DNA of 27,327 nucleotides, taken from NCBI GenBank assembly GCA_964610885.1, contig CAZSWR010000048.1, forward strand, positions 1-27,327, read 5' to 3'. Each line of letters starts with the position of its first letter. Within the stretch, counting starts at the first letter, position 1. A model generated the notes under the pieces. It was not told where the DNA came from and did not search any database. It worked only from the letters and a program-made list of their open reading frames with translations. The translations under genes were made by a program, and so were the position numbers. Source of the stretch: CAZSWR01 sp964610885 (GTDB lineage Bacteria; Bacteroidota; Ignavibacteria; Kapaibacteriales; UBA2268). This document shows, piece after piece, positions 1 to 7,561 of this stretch.

Positions 1-98
1 GTCATGTTGAACGAAGTGAAACATCCATAATTAGCAATGACTTATGAATGCCAATTGATTCTTCACTTCGTTCAGAATGACCCTTCTGAGACAGCCCC
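1..98 (-). repeat. MITE-like repeat family A, copy 1 (cut by window edge)
   Basis: This stretch matches the reverse complement of 9775-9906 almost base for base. Shared features are the inverted pair GAACGAAGTGAA (around 9-20) and TTCACTTCGTTC (62-73), the middle, and the outer end GAGACAGCCCC at 88-98. The other terminal repeat lies outside the window. No coding potential is visible. It is probably a small non-autonomous element or folded intergenic repeat. Confidence 0.75.
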
Positions 99-215
99 TC
101 ACATTTGAATTGTTCAAAAGCGGCTTTATTAACTAAAAATAATCATATGAGCTTTTTTTTCGTGTTAATTTTGTAGTGAAGTAACTATACAAATTTGAAA
201 GGTTAATAAATAAAA

Positions 216-1523
216 ATGGAACACATGATACCACTTTTCACAACAGCCCCATTCGTGCTGATGCTCGGAGCGATAGCTTTGATGCCCCTGTTTTGGGAGC
301 ATTTCTGGGAGAAGAATTCTAATAAGCTGTTAGTATCCCTTGCCTTAGCGATTCCAACCGGAGCGTGGCTCGCTTCTTCGGGCTTTTCGATGGAGCTGTA
401 CAATACGCTGGTTTTCGATTATGTCCCGTTCCTTATCCTTCTCGGCGCGCTGTTCGTCATTACCGGTGGTATTCATATCGATAGTTCATACGAATCGAAA
501 CCATCCGTGAATACGGTATTCCTTGCCATTGGCGCCATACTGGCCTCCGTGATGGGAACCACCGGCGCAGCCATGCTGATGATCCGCCCGATTCTCAACG
601 TGAACAAAGGCAGGCAATACAAGGTGCACACAGTACTTTTTGCGATTGGTATTATTGCTAATTGCGGCGGGCTGCTGACGCCACTGGGCGATCCGCCACT
701 TTTCATGATGTACCTGCGCGGCGCACCATTCGACTGGTTCTTCAATCTGGCGCCCGAATGGCTATTCGCTAATGGGCTTCTGCTCGCAATTTATTACTTT
801 GTGGACAGGCACTTCATCGCAAAAGAAAACCCGACACCCACCGAAAACACAAACAAGAAACGCCTCGTCATCCGCGGAAGGCGCAACTTCATACTCTTGG
901 CCGGAGTGGTTCTTTCGGTTGCCTTCATCAATGGGCACACCATGCCGTTCATCGACACGAACGAGTACTTCAAGTTCATCCGCGAGGGCGTTACGCTTCT
1001 TTTGGCTGTGATATCTTTCGCGATTACGAAAAAGGAACACCACGAAGCTAATGATTTTTCGTGGGGGCCGATCCAAGAGGTTGCATATTTATTCCTTGGC
1101 ATTTTCGTAACGATGGTGCCCTGCATCCTATATTTGGAGCAAAACGCAGCCACTCTTGGCGTCAACTCGCCGAATTTGTTCTATTATTTCTCCGGCGCTC
1201 TTTCTTCGTTCCTGGACAACACACCGACAGCGGTTACATTCTATTCTCTCGCCGAAGGGCTTGTCCGGCAATCCCCGGCGCAATTCGCGCAGCTGCCGCA
1301 AGTGGCCGGCATTCCCGAGATATTCATGAAAGCAATCTGCACTGGCGCCGTATTTTTTGGTTCGATGAGCTACATCGGCAATGGCCCGAATTTCATGGTC
1401 AAAGCAATTGCAGACTCCGCCGGCGTGGACATGCCGCACTTTTTCGCATACATGTATAAGTTTTCGCTTATCGTCTTGCTCCCGATTTTCATACTCACTC
1501 AGTTGATTTTTATCGGGTTCTAA
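216..1523 (+). CDS. Sodium:proton antiporter / citrate-type transporter (ArsB/NhaD superfamily)
   Basis: This is a 435-residue polytopic inner-membrane protein with about 11-12 hydrophobic segments. Its sequence resembles the NhaD/CitMHS-like antiporters annotated as sodium:proton antiporters in Bacteroidota and Chlorobi. Two conserved half-site loops are visible: GTTGAAMLMIRP followed by NCGGLLTPLGDPPL (around residues 115-165), and FLDNTPTAVTF (around 330-340) with SMSYIGNGPNFMVKAIA near 385-400. Such paired Asn/Pro/Gly-rich re-entrant loops are typical of the ion transporter superfamily. The likely role is Na+/H+ exchange; the substrate (Na+, citrate or another anion) cannot be settled from sequence. 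The start at 216 follows GAAAGG at 198-203; Met4 is an alternative. The gene stands alone and is followed by a strong terminator. Confidence 0.85.
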   Translation: MEHMIPLFTTAPFVLMLGAIALMPLFWEHFWEKNSNKLLVSLALAIPTGAWLASSGFSMELYNTLVFDYVPFLILLGALFVITGGIHIDSSYESKPSVNTVFLAIGAILASVMGTTGAAMLMIRPILNVNKGRQYKVHTVLFAIGIIANCGGLLTPLGDPPLFMMYLRGAPFDWFFNLAPEWLFANGLLLAIYYFVDRHFIAKENPTPTENTNKKRLVIRGRRNFILLAGVVLSVAFINGHTMPFIDTNEYFKFIREGVTLLLAVISFAITKKEHHEANDFSWGPIQEVAYLFLGIFVTMVPCILYLEQNAATLGVNSPNLFYYFSGALSSFLDNTPTAVTFYSLAEGLVRQSPAQFAQLPQVAGIPEIFMKAICTGAVFFGSMSYIGNGPNFMVKAIADSAGVDMPHFFAYMYKFSLIVLLPIFILTQLIFIGF

Positions 1524-1583
1524 GAGCCGGCAAAAAGTTGGATGTGAACTTCATGCCGTGCCCCTCCCCACTACAAAATCCCT

Positions 1584-1618
1584 ACGGGGCAATCAATTAT
1601 GGTTGCCCCGTTTTTTTT
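1584..1618 (+). terminator. Rho-independent terminator of the antiporter gene
   Basis: A perfect GC-rich stem, CGGGGCAA at 1585-1592 with TTGCCCCG at 1603-1610, is closed by a short loop and followed directly by eight T residues. It lies 61 nt after the antiporter stop. Confidence 0.9.
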
Positions 1619-1874
1619 GAGTGTGCGATTTATTCAAGTACAAGTGCACTTCATGCCCTGCCCTGAAATCAGATTGCAACAAATCGGCAATTCGTGTGTT
1701 ATTATTTTCGAGGCCGGACGATGTATGTTCGGATTTCGGTTCGATTTTTGCATTATTATTTTGTGTTGGCGGCGGATCGACCGCGCAGCCAAGCGAAGTG
1801 GCAAAACAATGGCAAGGTTTAATTTTCACACGAAATTGCGCCGAGGCCGAAAAAAAGTTTTCAACAAAAAATGT

Positions 1875-1904
1875 TTTGCTAAATTGAAATAAATTTATAA
1901 TTTG
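1875..1904 (+). promoter_or_regulatory. Possible Bacteroidota-type promoter
   Basis: TTTG at 1875-1878 and TATAATTTG at 1896-1904 are separated by 17 nt, close to the TTTG / TAnnTTTG pattern. If used, transcription would begin almost at the ATG at 1910, giving a leaderless or near-leaderless message. The match is imperfect. Confidence 0.3.
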
Positions 1905-1909
1905 CAGTT

Positions 1910-2329
1910 ATGAAAAAGATAATCTATATATTGATGTTTTTCGTTGTGGCCGTAGGAATGGCCGCAAGCGGGATTATCGAATCTCTCAGCGCATACACCA
2001 CCGGCAACGAAGTCAGCGTGGAATGGCGCACATCGGCAGAAAAGCCGGTCGCAAGGTTCGAGGTCGAACGCTCCGAGGACGGTTCGCAGACCTTCAAATA
2101 CATCAGCTCGGTCTATCCCAAGGGCGATTACTCATCGTATTCGTACGTGGACCACGACGCATATCGCGCTCAGGCCGGCGAGACGATCCAGACTCGCACG
2201 GCAATGACCTATAGGCTGAAAATCTGCTATGCCTCCGATTCCGTTTCCTATACGAACGCTGTCACGGTCGTGCCGAAAATGAACGGTATCCGCCGCACAT
2301 GGGGCATGATTAAGGAATTGTTCCGCTAA
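1910..2329 (+). CDS. Small secreted protein with FN3-like core
   Basis: This 139-residue protein begins with a clear Sec signal peptide (MKKIIYILMFFVVAVGMAAS). The mature part reads as one beta-sandwich: EVSVEWRTSAEKPVARFEVE followed by RSEDG, then a Y-x-Y-x-D turn (SYSYVDHDAY) and MTYRLK. This is the pattern of the fibronectin type III-like domain that usually precedes sorting domains in large type IX secreted proteins. Here it is freestanding, with a short basic C-terminal tail (RRTWGMIKELFR) instead of a sorting domain. It is therefore probably periplasmic or loosely surface attached. It lies 189 nt upstream of the secreted metalloprotease on the same strand, so a shared role is possible but unproven. 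Function unknown. Confidence 0.75.
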   Translation: MKKIIYILMFFVVAVGMAASGIIESLSAYTTGNEVSVEWRTSAEKPVARFEVERSEDGSQTFKYISSVYPKGDYSSYSYVDHDAYRAQAGETIQTRTAMTYRLKICYASDSVSYTNAVTVVPKMNGIRRTWGMIKELFR

Positions 2330-2518
2330 GCGCTGCGCCACTGCCCGGACGGCAGCTGAAGTCGCTCCTTCGAGAAACAAGCAGCTAAGACAAGATTTTA
2401 TGTGCAGATTTATCCACGGTGATGCGATAGCTGCACATTTTTCTTTGGTATCAGGCCCTAAGGATTTGTTCATTCAAATTATGCCGGTCCAATTGTTTTA
2501 TATATAAAGGAAATCAAC

Positions 2519-4282
2519 ATGCGCAAATCAGGCTCGTGCACAGCCCTTTTCAAGCATTTATGCATCGCCCTCGCTTTATTGACTTCATTCAGCCTGGTGG
2601 CCCACTCCCAAACGGAATCGGATTCGGATTTCGAGAGGAACAAGTGCGGCACTACCAATCCAGAATTCAAGAAATACATCGAATCCCGAAAGAAAAACAC
2701 GATTCAATACTTGGGCGACACAGTCGCTATACTGCAATGCACCACCTACAGCGCACAGAAGCATTTCCGAATTATGTACGATACAGCCCATACCCTGCCA
2801 TCACCGGAATTCCCATTCGAGAGGAAACCTGTATCGCTTTGGGACGATAACCACAACGGAATCCCCGATTTCGTCGATTCTGTCGGAATATTCCTCGAGC
2901 GCGCCTACGATTTCTACTTGAATAAAATCGGATATCGCCACCCCGATTGCGGATTCGAAGGAGTCCCTTCGGACTACACAGACGTTTACTTGCTCAATAT
3001 CGGCGAGGGCAACGTCGGCGTCTATGGATACACCGCCCAATACACTTCAACGCTGCCGAATGGCAAATGCCCAACATATATTTTTATGGACAACGACTAC
3101 AGCGCGACCGACTCTTCGCTAAACGGGCAGGGGCAAAAGCAGCGCACATACAAGGACACAGGCAATTTCGCAGCAAAAATCACGGCCGCCCACGAATTCC
3201 ATCACTGCATTCAGATGGGCCACGCATTCGATTTCTCGTGGTTCGGCAAAATCGGCGAGATGACAAGCACCGGCATGGAAGTGCGCTTGTATCCCGAGAC
3301 GACCGACTATTTGCAATTTGTCCGCGCTCTGTTTCGCGATTTCTCGCAAAAAAAACTTACCGATACGAACGATTACGTCGGCTACTATTGGTCGATTTTC
3401 ACTCAATATATAGTCCACGAATTCGGCGACAGTCTCTTGCTCCGTTTCTGGGAGATGACGAAACTGCCTTTGCACCACTTGACGATTCTCGACAGTGCAT
3501 TCCACGAACGCGGTTCGAGCCTCGGCGCCGAATGGTGCAAATTTATGGATTGGATCTATTTCACAGGCTCCCGCGCTGTCGATGGCGAGTATTTCCCGCA
3601 AGCAAGGATCTTCCCAACCAGTTTCTCTAATAAAATCGACGGGAAATACAACTACGGCCTTTATAATTACTCCGAGCCAAGCACCGGAGAAAGCGGTTCG
3701 CTCTATCCATACGACCTGCGCGGCGTGAAAATCGTATTCCCTTCGTCGCAGCCGAACCGCGAGACAGACACCTGCCTTTTCATAATGACCAATACGGATT
3801 TCTCGAGCATTGTTAGCCAAACCTATCAATCGATCGATTACTCGCTAATTACAACTTCACAGCAGTCCCAAGGCATGGAAAAACTGGGCGGCCTGAACTA
3901 TTTCTACACCCAATTCCTACCCAGCCCATTCCTTTGCAACCATTTCTACGTCAATGGAGGAGTGCCAACCGAAGAGGCAACTTCGGCCTATCCGAACCCA
4001 TTCCGCCCGTCAGTACATTCGGAGATATTTTTCCCGGCGCCCGAATCCTCGGAAACCGGCGACAAGGTGAAAGTCGTTATTTACTCGGCGGACATGGTTG
4101 TCTTGGCCGAATTCACTGCGCTCGTCGAGAATGGCAAGAACACGCACATGCACGAGACGCCAGTCTTCGCGAAAGTGGCTCGTTGGAGCGAAATCCGCGA
4201 GAAATTGCAAAGTGGCGTTTACCTGTACCAAGTGCATTTCGGTAACAATTTCACATTCGGAAAATTTGCTATCTTGAAGTAG
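2519..4282 (+). CDS. Secreted HExxH metalloprotease (MXAN_6640-like) with T9SS-type sorting domain
   Basis: This 587-residue exported protein has a signal peptide at about 1-30, cleaved near AHS|QTE. The N-terminal half has the DDNHNGIPDFVDS element (around 108-120) found in MXAN_6640-type putative metalloproteases and probably binding calcium. The zinc motif HEFHH is at residues 225-229, with Glu254 (in STGMEV) as a candidate third ligand. The C-terminal hundred residues form a sorting domain: AYPNPFRPS, a VKVVIYSADMVVL strand pair, then SGVYLYQVHFGNNFTFGKFA up to the terminal ILK. In Bacteroidota such domains direct export through the type IX system and anchoring or release at the cell surface. 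The start has AAAGGA 8 nt upstream. A strong terminator follows. Substrate unknown; protease activity is inferred from the motif. Confidence 0.85.
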   Translation: MRKSGSCTALFKHLCIALALLTSFSLVAHSQTESDSDFERNKCGTTNPEFKKYIESRKKNTIQYLGDTVAILQCTTYSAQKHFRIMYDTAHTLPSPEFPFERKPVSLWDDNHNGIPDFVDSVGIFLERAYDFYLNKIGYRHPDCGFEGVPSDYTDVYLLNIGEGNVGVYGYTAQYTSTLPNGKCPTYIFMDNDYSATDSSLNGQGQKQRTYKDTGNFAAKITAAHEFHHCIQMGHAFDFSWFGKIGEMTSTGMEVRLYPETTDYLQFVRALFRDFSQKKLTDTNDYVGYYWSIFTQYIVHEFGDSLLLRFWEMTKLPLHHLTILDSAFHERGSSLGAEWCKFMDWIYFTGSRAVDGEYFPQARIFPTSFSNKIDGKYNYGLYNYSEPSTGESGSLYPYDLRGVKIVFPSSQPNRETDTCLFIMTNTDFSSIVSQTYQSIDYSLITTSQQSQGMEKLGGLNYFYTQFLPSPFLCNHFYVNGGVPTEEATSAYPNPFRPSVHSEIFFPAPESSETGDKVKVVIYSADMVVLAEFTALVENGKNTHMHETPVFAKVARWSEIREKLQSGVYLYQVHFGNNFTFGKFAILK

Positions 4283-4331
4283 GCCCAACACAATTCCCTG
4301 CAAGCAGCCTTCCAGAAATAGTATCTTTGCG

Positions 4332-4368
4332 CCGACCCACGGGTTGCCCTGTGGGTCGGTTCGTTTTT
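4332..4368 (+). terminator. Rho-independent terminator of the metalloprotease gene
   Basis: A 9-bp perfect stem, CCGACCCAC (4332-4340) with GTGGGTCGG (4351-4359), has a 10-nt loop. A T-rich tail with five T in a row follows at 4364-4368. It lies about 50 nt after the stop. Confidence 0.9.
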
Positions 4369-4371
4369 ATA

Positions 4372-4470
4372 TCTCCAATATTATCAGTGCTATGCGCGAT
4401 TATACCTTTAGCCCCCTTTGAAAAAGCGGGTTGGGGGATTTGCCAATATATCGTTGACTTACCACGACAC
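4372..4470 (+). repeat. Repeat family C, copy 1
   Basis: It aligns over its full length with 9922-10018 on the same strand. Shared words are TATCAGTG, CGCGAT, TTTAGCCC, GGGGGATTTGC and CGACTTAC...CGACA. The core, CCCCCTTTGAAAAAGCGGG with a following GGGGG run, is an imperfect hairpin. It is non-coding. Confidence 0.7.
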
Positions 4471-4509
4471 ATGCAATGGTTTGTATCCCTTTGCAGCAAA
4501 TTTTTCACT

Positions 4510-4720
4510 TATTCAAAAGGCTCTTAAGAGCGTGAAAAAGTATTTCCTTTGATTCTCACCCCTCGCCAAACACGCGAGAGGGGCAGGGGTGAGGCTGAGA
4601 AAGTTTGCATAAGCATATAATATACTTTAAATTACGATTCTTTGCCTCTCTCCCCAAACCCCTCTCTCCATTCTGGAGAAAGGGGCTTTAAGAAAAAATC
4701 ATACTATTTCAAAAGGCTCA
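4510..4720. repeat. Nested-hairpin intergenic repeat block (CCCCTCGCC / CCCCTCTCTCC type)
   Basis: CTCACCCCT (4555-4563) pairs with AGGGGTGAG (4585-4593) around an inner CCTCGC/GCGAG hairpin. A second hairpin follows, CCCCTCTCTCC (4659-4669) with GGAGAAAGGGG (4675-4685). The block is flanked by near-identical direct words TTCAAAAGGCTC-T/A-TAA at about 4513 and 4708. The 519-bp gap 4283-4801 holds only the terminator, family C copy 1 and this block. Confidence 0.6.
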
Positions 4721-4801
4721 TAAAATAAGCGGGTATAAAATACTGTTCGCGATGTATCAGTCTGAAGGGCTCAGATATTCTCTTGGGCGGGCAATATTGG
4801 T

Positions 4802-5563
4802 CTAATGCGTTGGGACGAATTCAATTCTGCCGTCCAGAAAAGAATCCACATAGAGAAGTTGGAAGGAATTGCCGTCGAACCGGCCGAATGTGGGCCGCGC
4901 GATCCAATCGCCAAGGTTGATATATTTACCCTTCCCGATGGGGTCAAAGATGGGGCGGTGGCGATGGCCCATGACGACGTAGTCCATGCCTTCGTTAATT
5001 TTTTTCTCAGCGAAATCTCTCATTCCGTCCCGCGGGCCGTAGTTTTTGCTGTCTGTGTAGCCTCTGCTTTTCCGCGAGGAGTGCGAGGCCAATCCGATAC
5101 CGCAATCGGGGTGCAACTTCAGGTAGAGTCCGAGTATAAACGGATTGCGTGTGATGCTTTTTATAACTCTGTATGCGCCGTCGTTGTACGATTTCCCATC
5201 GCCGTGCGAAAGGTAGAATTTTTTGCCGTAGAGTTCGCGCTCGATATCGCCGCCGTACACAGAGATGCCCATTTCCGTCTCGAAGAATCCGCCATGGCGC
5301 AGGTGGCCGAAGTCGTGATTCCCCATCAAATATTCAATTTTCGAGACCTGGCTCAGCTCTGCAATCATGCTCAGAGTGCGGTAGAAATGCTTCGGCACCA
5401 CCTCTTTGTATTCGAACCAATAATCGAAAAAATCGCCAAGAATGAACAGCTGAGAGCAATAATTCTTTATTTGCGAAAGGAATGCAAGCAATAGATCCTC
5501 GCGGAGCCTGTCCTCCGAGCGGGGCAATACGCCTAAATGTATATCAGAGATAAAATAAATCAT
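4802..5563 (-). CDS. lpxH: UDP-2,3-diacylglucosamine diphosphatase (LpxH-like)
   Basis: This calcineurin-like metallophosphoesterase, about 253 residues from the start chosen here, hydrolyses UDP-2,3-diacylglucosamine to lipid X and UMP in lipid A synthesis at the inner face of the cytoplasmic membrane. The metal-ligand motifs appear in order: ISDIHLG at the N terminus, GDFFDYWFEY, GNHDFGHL, LSHGDG and a C-terminal GHRHRP. The frame opens at 5584, but the second Met at 5563 (MIYFISDIHLG) starts right at the fold and is the better start. Some distant relatives in this fold have unknown substrates, so the symbol is by motif match. It supports a Gram-negative envelope with lipopolysaccharide. 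The next gene on this strand, a DUF3795 protein, ends 130 nt upstream. Confidence 0.85.
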   Translation of the reverse strand: MIYFISDIHLGVLPRSEDRLREDLLLAFLSQIKNYCSQLFILGDFFDYWFEYKEVVPKHFYRTLSMIAELSQVSKIEYLMGNHDFGHLRHGGFFETEMGISVYGGDIERELYGKKFYLSHGDGKSYNDGAYRVIKSITRNPFILGLYLKLHPDCGIGLASHSSRKSRGYTDSKNYGPRDGMRDFAEKKINEGMDYVVMGHRHRPIFDPIGKGKYINLGDWIARPTFGRFDGNSFQLLYVDSFLDGRIEFVPTH

Positions 5564-5693
5564 TCCAAGCCCAAAAAAACGCACACACGATAAAATACGA
5601 AATAGAATTTAATAAAAAAAATTTCTTAAATAATTAATTGCCATTTTCCAACTTCCTAATTTGGACGGCGCACGGCCTGGCAGCCATTCCGAA

Positions 5694-6098
5694 CTATTTG
5701 TGTAATTTCAGGTATTCGCCTTTCCTGAAGAATGACTTGTCGAGTATCTCGTATATTTCGACAGGGAAAATCTCGAAACAGGTCTTTTTATTCTTTTCTG
5801 TATTGTCTAAAACTTCCGAAAGAATCTTGCAGTCTTTGCTTTCTTTGCATTCGCCACAGTTGTCGGCCGAATGCGTCATTGCGCATTGCCTGACGCCATT
5901 CGAGCAAGACAGGGAAGTTGGGCAACCATAGCAAGCAAGCTCTTGGGGATCGACCAACCGATCGCGCCAACCCGCTTGCAACCATATCGACGATAGGTGG
6001 CGCAGAAGGGCTGTGTCCTTCGTTACAGTTGCAATATATCTGGGGCATTTCGAACAATTATCCCCGCAAGCGCCAATTCTATCATTGTTTGTTAGCAT
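5694..6098 (-). CDS. Cysteine-rich DUF3795 family protein
   Basis: This is a 134-residue cytoplasmic protein with no signal or membrane segment. The N terminus GACGDNCSKCPRY is the signature of DUF3795. Further cysteines follow in ACYGCPTSLSC, RQCAM and DNCGECKESKDC, about twelve in all, which suggests zinc or Fe-S binding. No function is established for the family; it may be a small metal-binding regulator or redox protein. It lies upstream of lpxH on the same strand with a 130-nt gap, too long to show an operon. No clear Shine-Dalgarno sequence is seen before the ATG at 6098. Confidence 0.8.
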   Translation of the reverse strand: MLTNNDRIGACGDNCSKCPRYIATVTKDTALLRHLSSIWLQAGWRDRLVDPQELACYGCPTSLSCSNGVRQCAMTHSADNCGECKESKDCKILSEVLDNTEKNKKTCFEIFPVEIYEILDKSFFRKGEYLKLHK

Positions 6099-6302
6099 TT
6101 TCAGTAATCCAAAAATTGCAATATATTATATTAACTAATACAAGAAAAAATGAATTCGATTCCGTCTTCACCTTCATCAATTCGCTGCCATTCAAAACAA
6201 ATAAGCAGGCGTAACCTAATAGAACAAAGTGCCGCTCAGCATCCGAGCGTCATCCGGCATATAGAACTAAAAAATAAATTCGTGCGATCAAGATAAACAG
6301 AA

Positions 6303-6325
6303 GCCCGTTGCTCGAACGGGCTTAA
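6303..6325 (-). terminator. Terminator hairpin after tRNA-Ser
   Basis: A perfect 9-bp stem, AAGCCCGTT (6303-6311) with AACGGGCTT (6317-6325), has a 5-nt loop. On the minus strand it starts 4 nt past the tRNA 3' end and is followed by a modest T-rich tail (CTGTTTATCTT). Confidence 0.75.
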
Positions 6326-6328
6326 GCG

Positions 6329-6416
6329 GAGAAGGAGGGATTCGAACCCTCGGTAGCATTTAACACACTACGACGGTTTAGCAAACCGTTGCCTTCAGCC
6401 ACTCGGCCACCTCTCC
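6329..6416 (-). tRNA. tRNA-Ser (anticodon GCU)
   Basis: Read on the minus strand, the 88-nt gene begins GGAGAGGTGGCCGAGTGGCT and folds as a class II tRNA with a long variable arm. The anticodon stem ACGGT/ACCGT encloses the loop TTGCTAA, so the anticodon is GCT (Ser AGC/AGU). The T arm is GAGGG-TTCGAAT-CCCTC and the acceptor pairs GGAGAGG with CTTCTCC (one G-U), with discriminator G73. The 3' CCA is not encoded. Confidence 0.97.
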
Positions 6417-6437
6417 GGTTGTCAGAAGACAAGAGTA

Positions 6438-6468
6438 CAAATATATCAATATTTCTTAATTTTGCAAA
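6438..6468 (-). promoter_or_regulatory. Bacteroidota-type promoter of tRNA-Ser
   Basis: On the minus strand TTTG (complement of 6465-6468) is followed after exactly 19 nt by TATATTTG (complement of 6438-6445). This is the -33/-7 consensus TTTG-N19-TAnnTTTG. The -7 element ends 22 nt before the tRNA, leaving a short leader. It is the clearest promoter in the window and the best hint to the primary sigma factor type. Confidence 0.75.
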
Positions 6469-6540
6469 ATATTTTTTTTGAGTTTTCAATTCATACGAAC
6501 AATATTCCGCATACAACGATACTTAATCACTATTCGGGCA

Positions 6541-7269
6541 CTATCTTACTCGCTCCACGAAGCATTCGCCCATACCGCTTTCTCCTGTTTCCGTGGAGCG
6601 CAGGACGATTGTAATGCGGTCGAACCGGTTCGGCGGAGCAATGCTTTCTTTCGGCTTCCTGACCTGGGCCATATAGCCCCAGATGAAGCTGCCGCGGGCC
6701 GCTTCGGGCACCTTCGCTATCGACAGCACTTCCGATGGCGAGCCATTGATCGAAATGCTCAGCTCGGCAGGGCTAATCGCGCTTGGTGCCACGTCGATAG
6801 TGTCGCCCTGTTTGGAGGCTCCCGCCCCACTGAGTGCTTTTGTGAGGCTCATCGGCCGAAAATAGACCATATACGTGTCCCAAGGGCCAACCTGCGGCTC
6901 GAAAGCGTTTACAGAGTATATTTCCATCCGGTCGTACTGGGGATTGATTTCCAAATCGGAGAGCGCCGGGACATTCCACGCCCAATACTCGAGCTTGGTT
7001 TTCGCATAATCGGATGCCTTGACCGCATAGATGCAATAATACATACCGCGCTTGGCGGTAATCGAGAATTTGCCGTCCTTGCCCGTCAGCGCCGAAGCTA
7101 TGTTTTCAAAGTTGATTCCCTTAAGCAATACGGAAACACTGTCCAAGGGCTGCTGATCGAAATCAGTAACCCGCCCAAATATTCGCACGGAGTCCTGAGC
7201 CGCGCACAGCATTGGCGCCACGAAGGCGCAGAAAGCGATTAAAGCATATCTTTTTATGGTATTTTTCAT
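6541..7269 (-). CDS. Secreted protein with carboxypeptidase-regulatory-like domain
   Basis: This 242-residue protein has a Sec signal peptide of about 24 residues (cleavage near CAA|QDS). Residues ~27-110 look like a carboxypeptidase-regulatory-like beta-sandwich: VRIFGRVTDFDQQPLDSVSV, then GKDGKFSITAKRGMYYCIYAV. Such domains usually precede TonB-dependent receptors or sit in surface proteins. Here the rest (about 110-242) has no recognised domain, no barrel and no sorting domain. It contains FDRITIVLRSTETGESGMGE near its end. It may be a periplasmic or outer-membrane-associated binding protein. The gene is single, on the minus strand, divergent from nothing nearby. Function unknown; CDS status is secure from the signal peptide and codon use. 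Confidence 0.75.
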   Translation of the reverse strand: MKNTIKRYALIAFCAFVAPMLCAAQDSVRIFGRVTDFDQQPLDSVSVLLKGINFENIASALTGKDGKFSITAKRGMYYCIYAVKASDYAKTKLEYWAWNVPALSDLEINPQYDRMEIYSVNAFEPQVGPWDTYMVYFRPMSLTKALSGAGASKQGDTIDVAPSAISPAELSISINGSPSEVLSIAKVPEAARGSFIWGYMAQVRKPKESIAPPNRFDRITIVLRSTETGESGMGECFVERVR

Positions 7270-7314
7270 TTTTTAGATTCTCGTTGAATTGTGTTTTGTT
7301 GTATTTCGAAGATA

Positions 7315-7477
7315 TGCCCCACCGCCGAGGTGTGGCACTTCTGTGTATATATACTTTCCAGATAAATTTTTCCCTACCGACTCCCGATTTCCCAAGCTCA
7401 CGAGCTGGGGCTATTAATATTCAACCCCTTCGGGGTTGGTTTATTGTCGATTATATGGGCGGGTTCCGAACCCACCC
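7315..7477 (+). repeat. Triple-hairpin repeat family D, copy 1, joined to a GC hairpin
   Basis: Four hairpins lie in series: GCCCCACCGCCGAGGTGTGG (around 7316), CCCAAGCTCACGAGCTGGGG (7391-7410), CAACCCCTTCGGGGTTG (7422-7438, perfect) and GGGCGGGTTCCGAACCCACCC (7457-7477). The first three recur in reverse orientation at 22691-22825. The 292-bp gap 7270-7561 holds this and a CAAGT-type periodic tail at 7486-7530. Confidence 0.75.
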
Positions 7478-7561
7478 TACACATCTTCCAACTTGCAACT
7501 TGTTCCTTGCTACTTGCAACTATTTTCAGCTCATCACCACATCTGCTAATCCCCGAACAGC

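Larger units (their letters stand above)
1524..1909. other. Intergenic region, 386 bp, no convincing gene
   Basis: It holds the terminator at 1584-1618. It also has a short direct repeat, ACTTCATGCC(G/C)TGCCC, at 1548-1563 and 1648-1663, 15 of 16 bases identical, one copy on each side of the terminator. Open frames at 1599-1892 lack family resemblance and a plausible start context. Nothing else is recognised. Confidence 0.6.

Noticed and set aside
1599..1892. 97-codon frame between the antiporter and the small secreted protein
   Set aside because: It starts inside the terminator T run, has AT-biased composition, and no recognisable motif.
2947..3630. 227-codon plus frame inside the metalloprotease gene
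   Set aside because: It is an Arg-rich out-of-frame shadow; the overlapping frame has signal peptide, HExxH motif and sorting domain.
6322..6516. 64-codon minus-strand frame
   Set aside because: It reads through tRNA-Ser(GCU) and its promoter; the tRNA fold is unambiguous.
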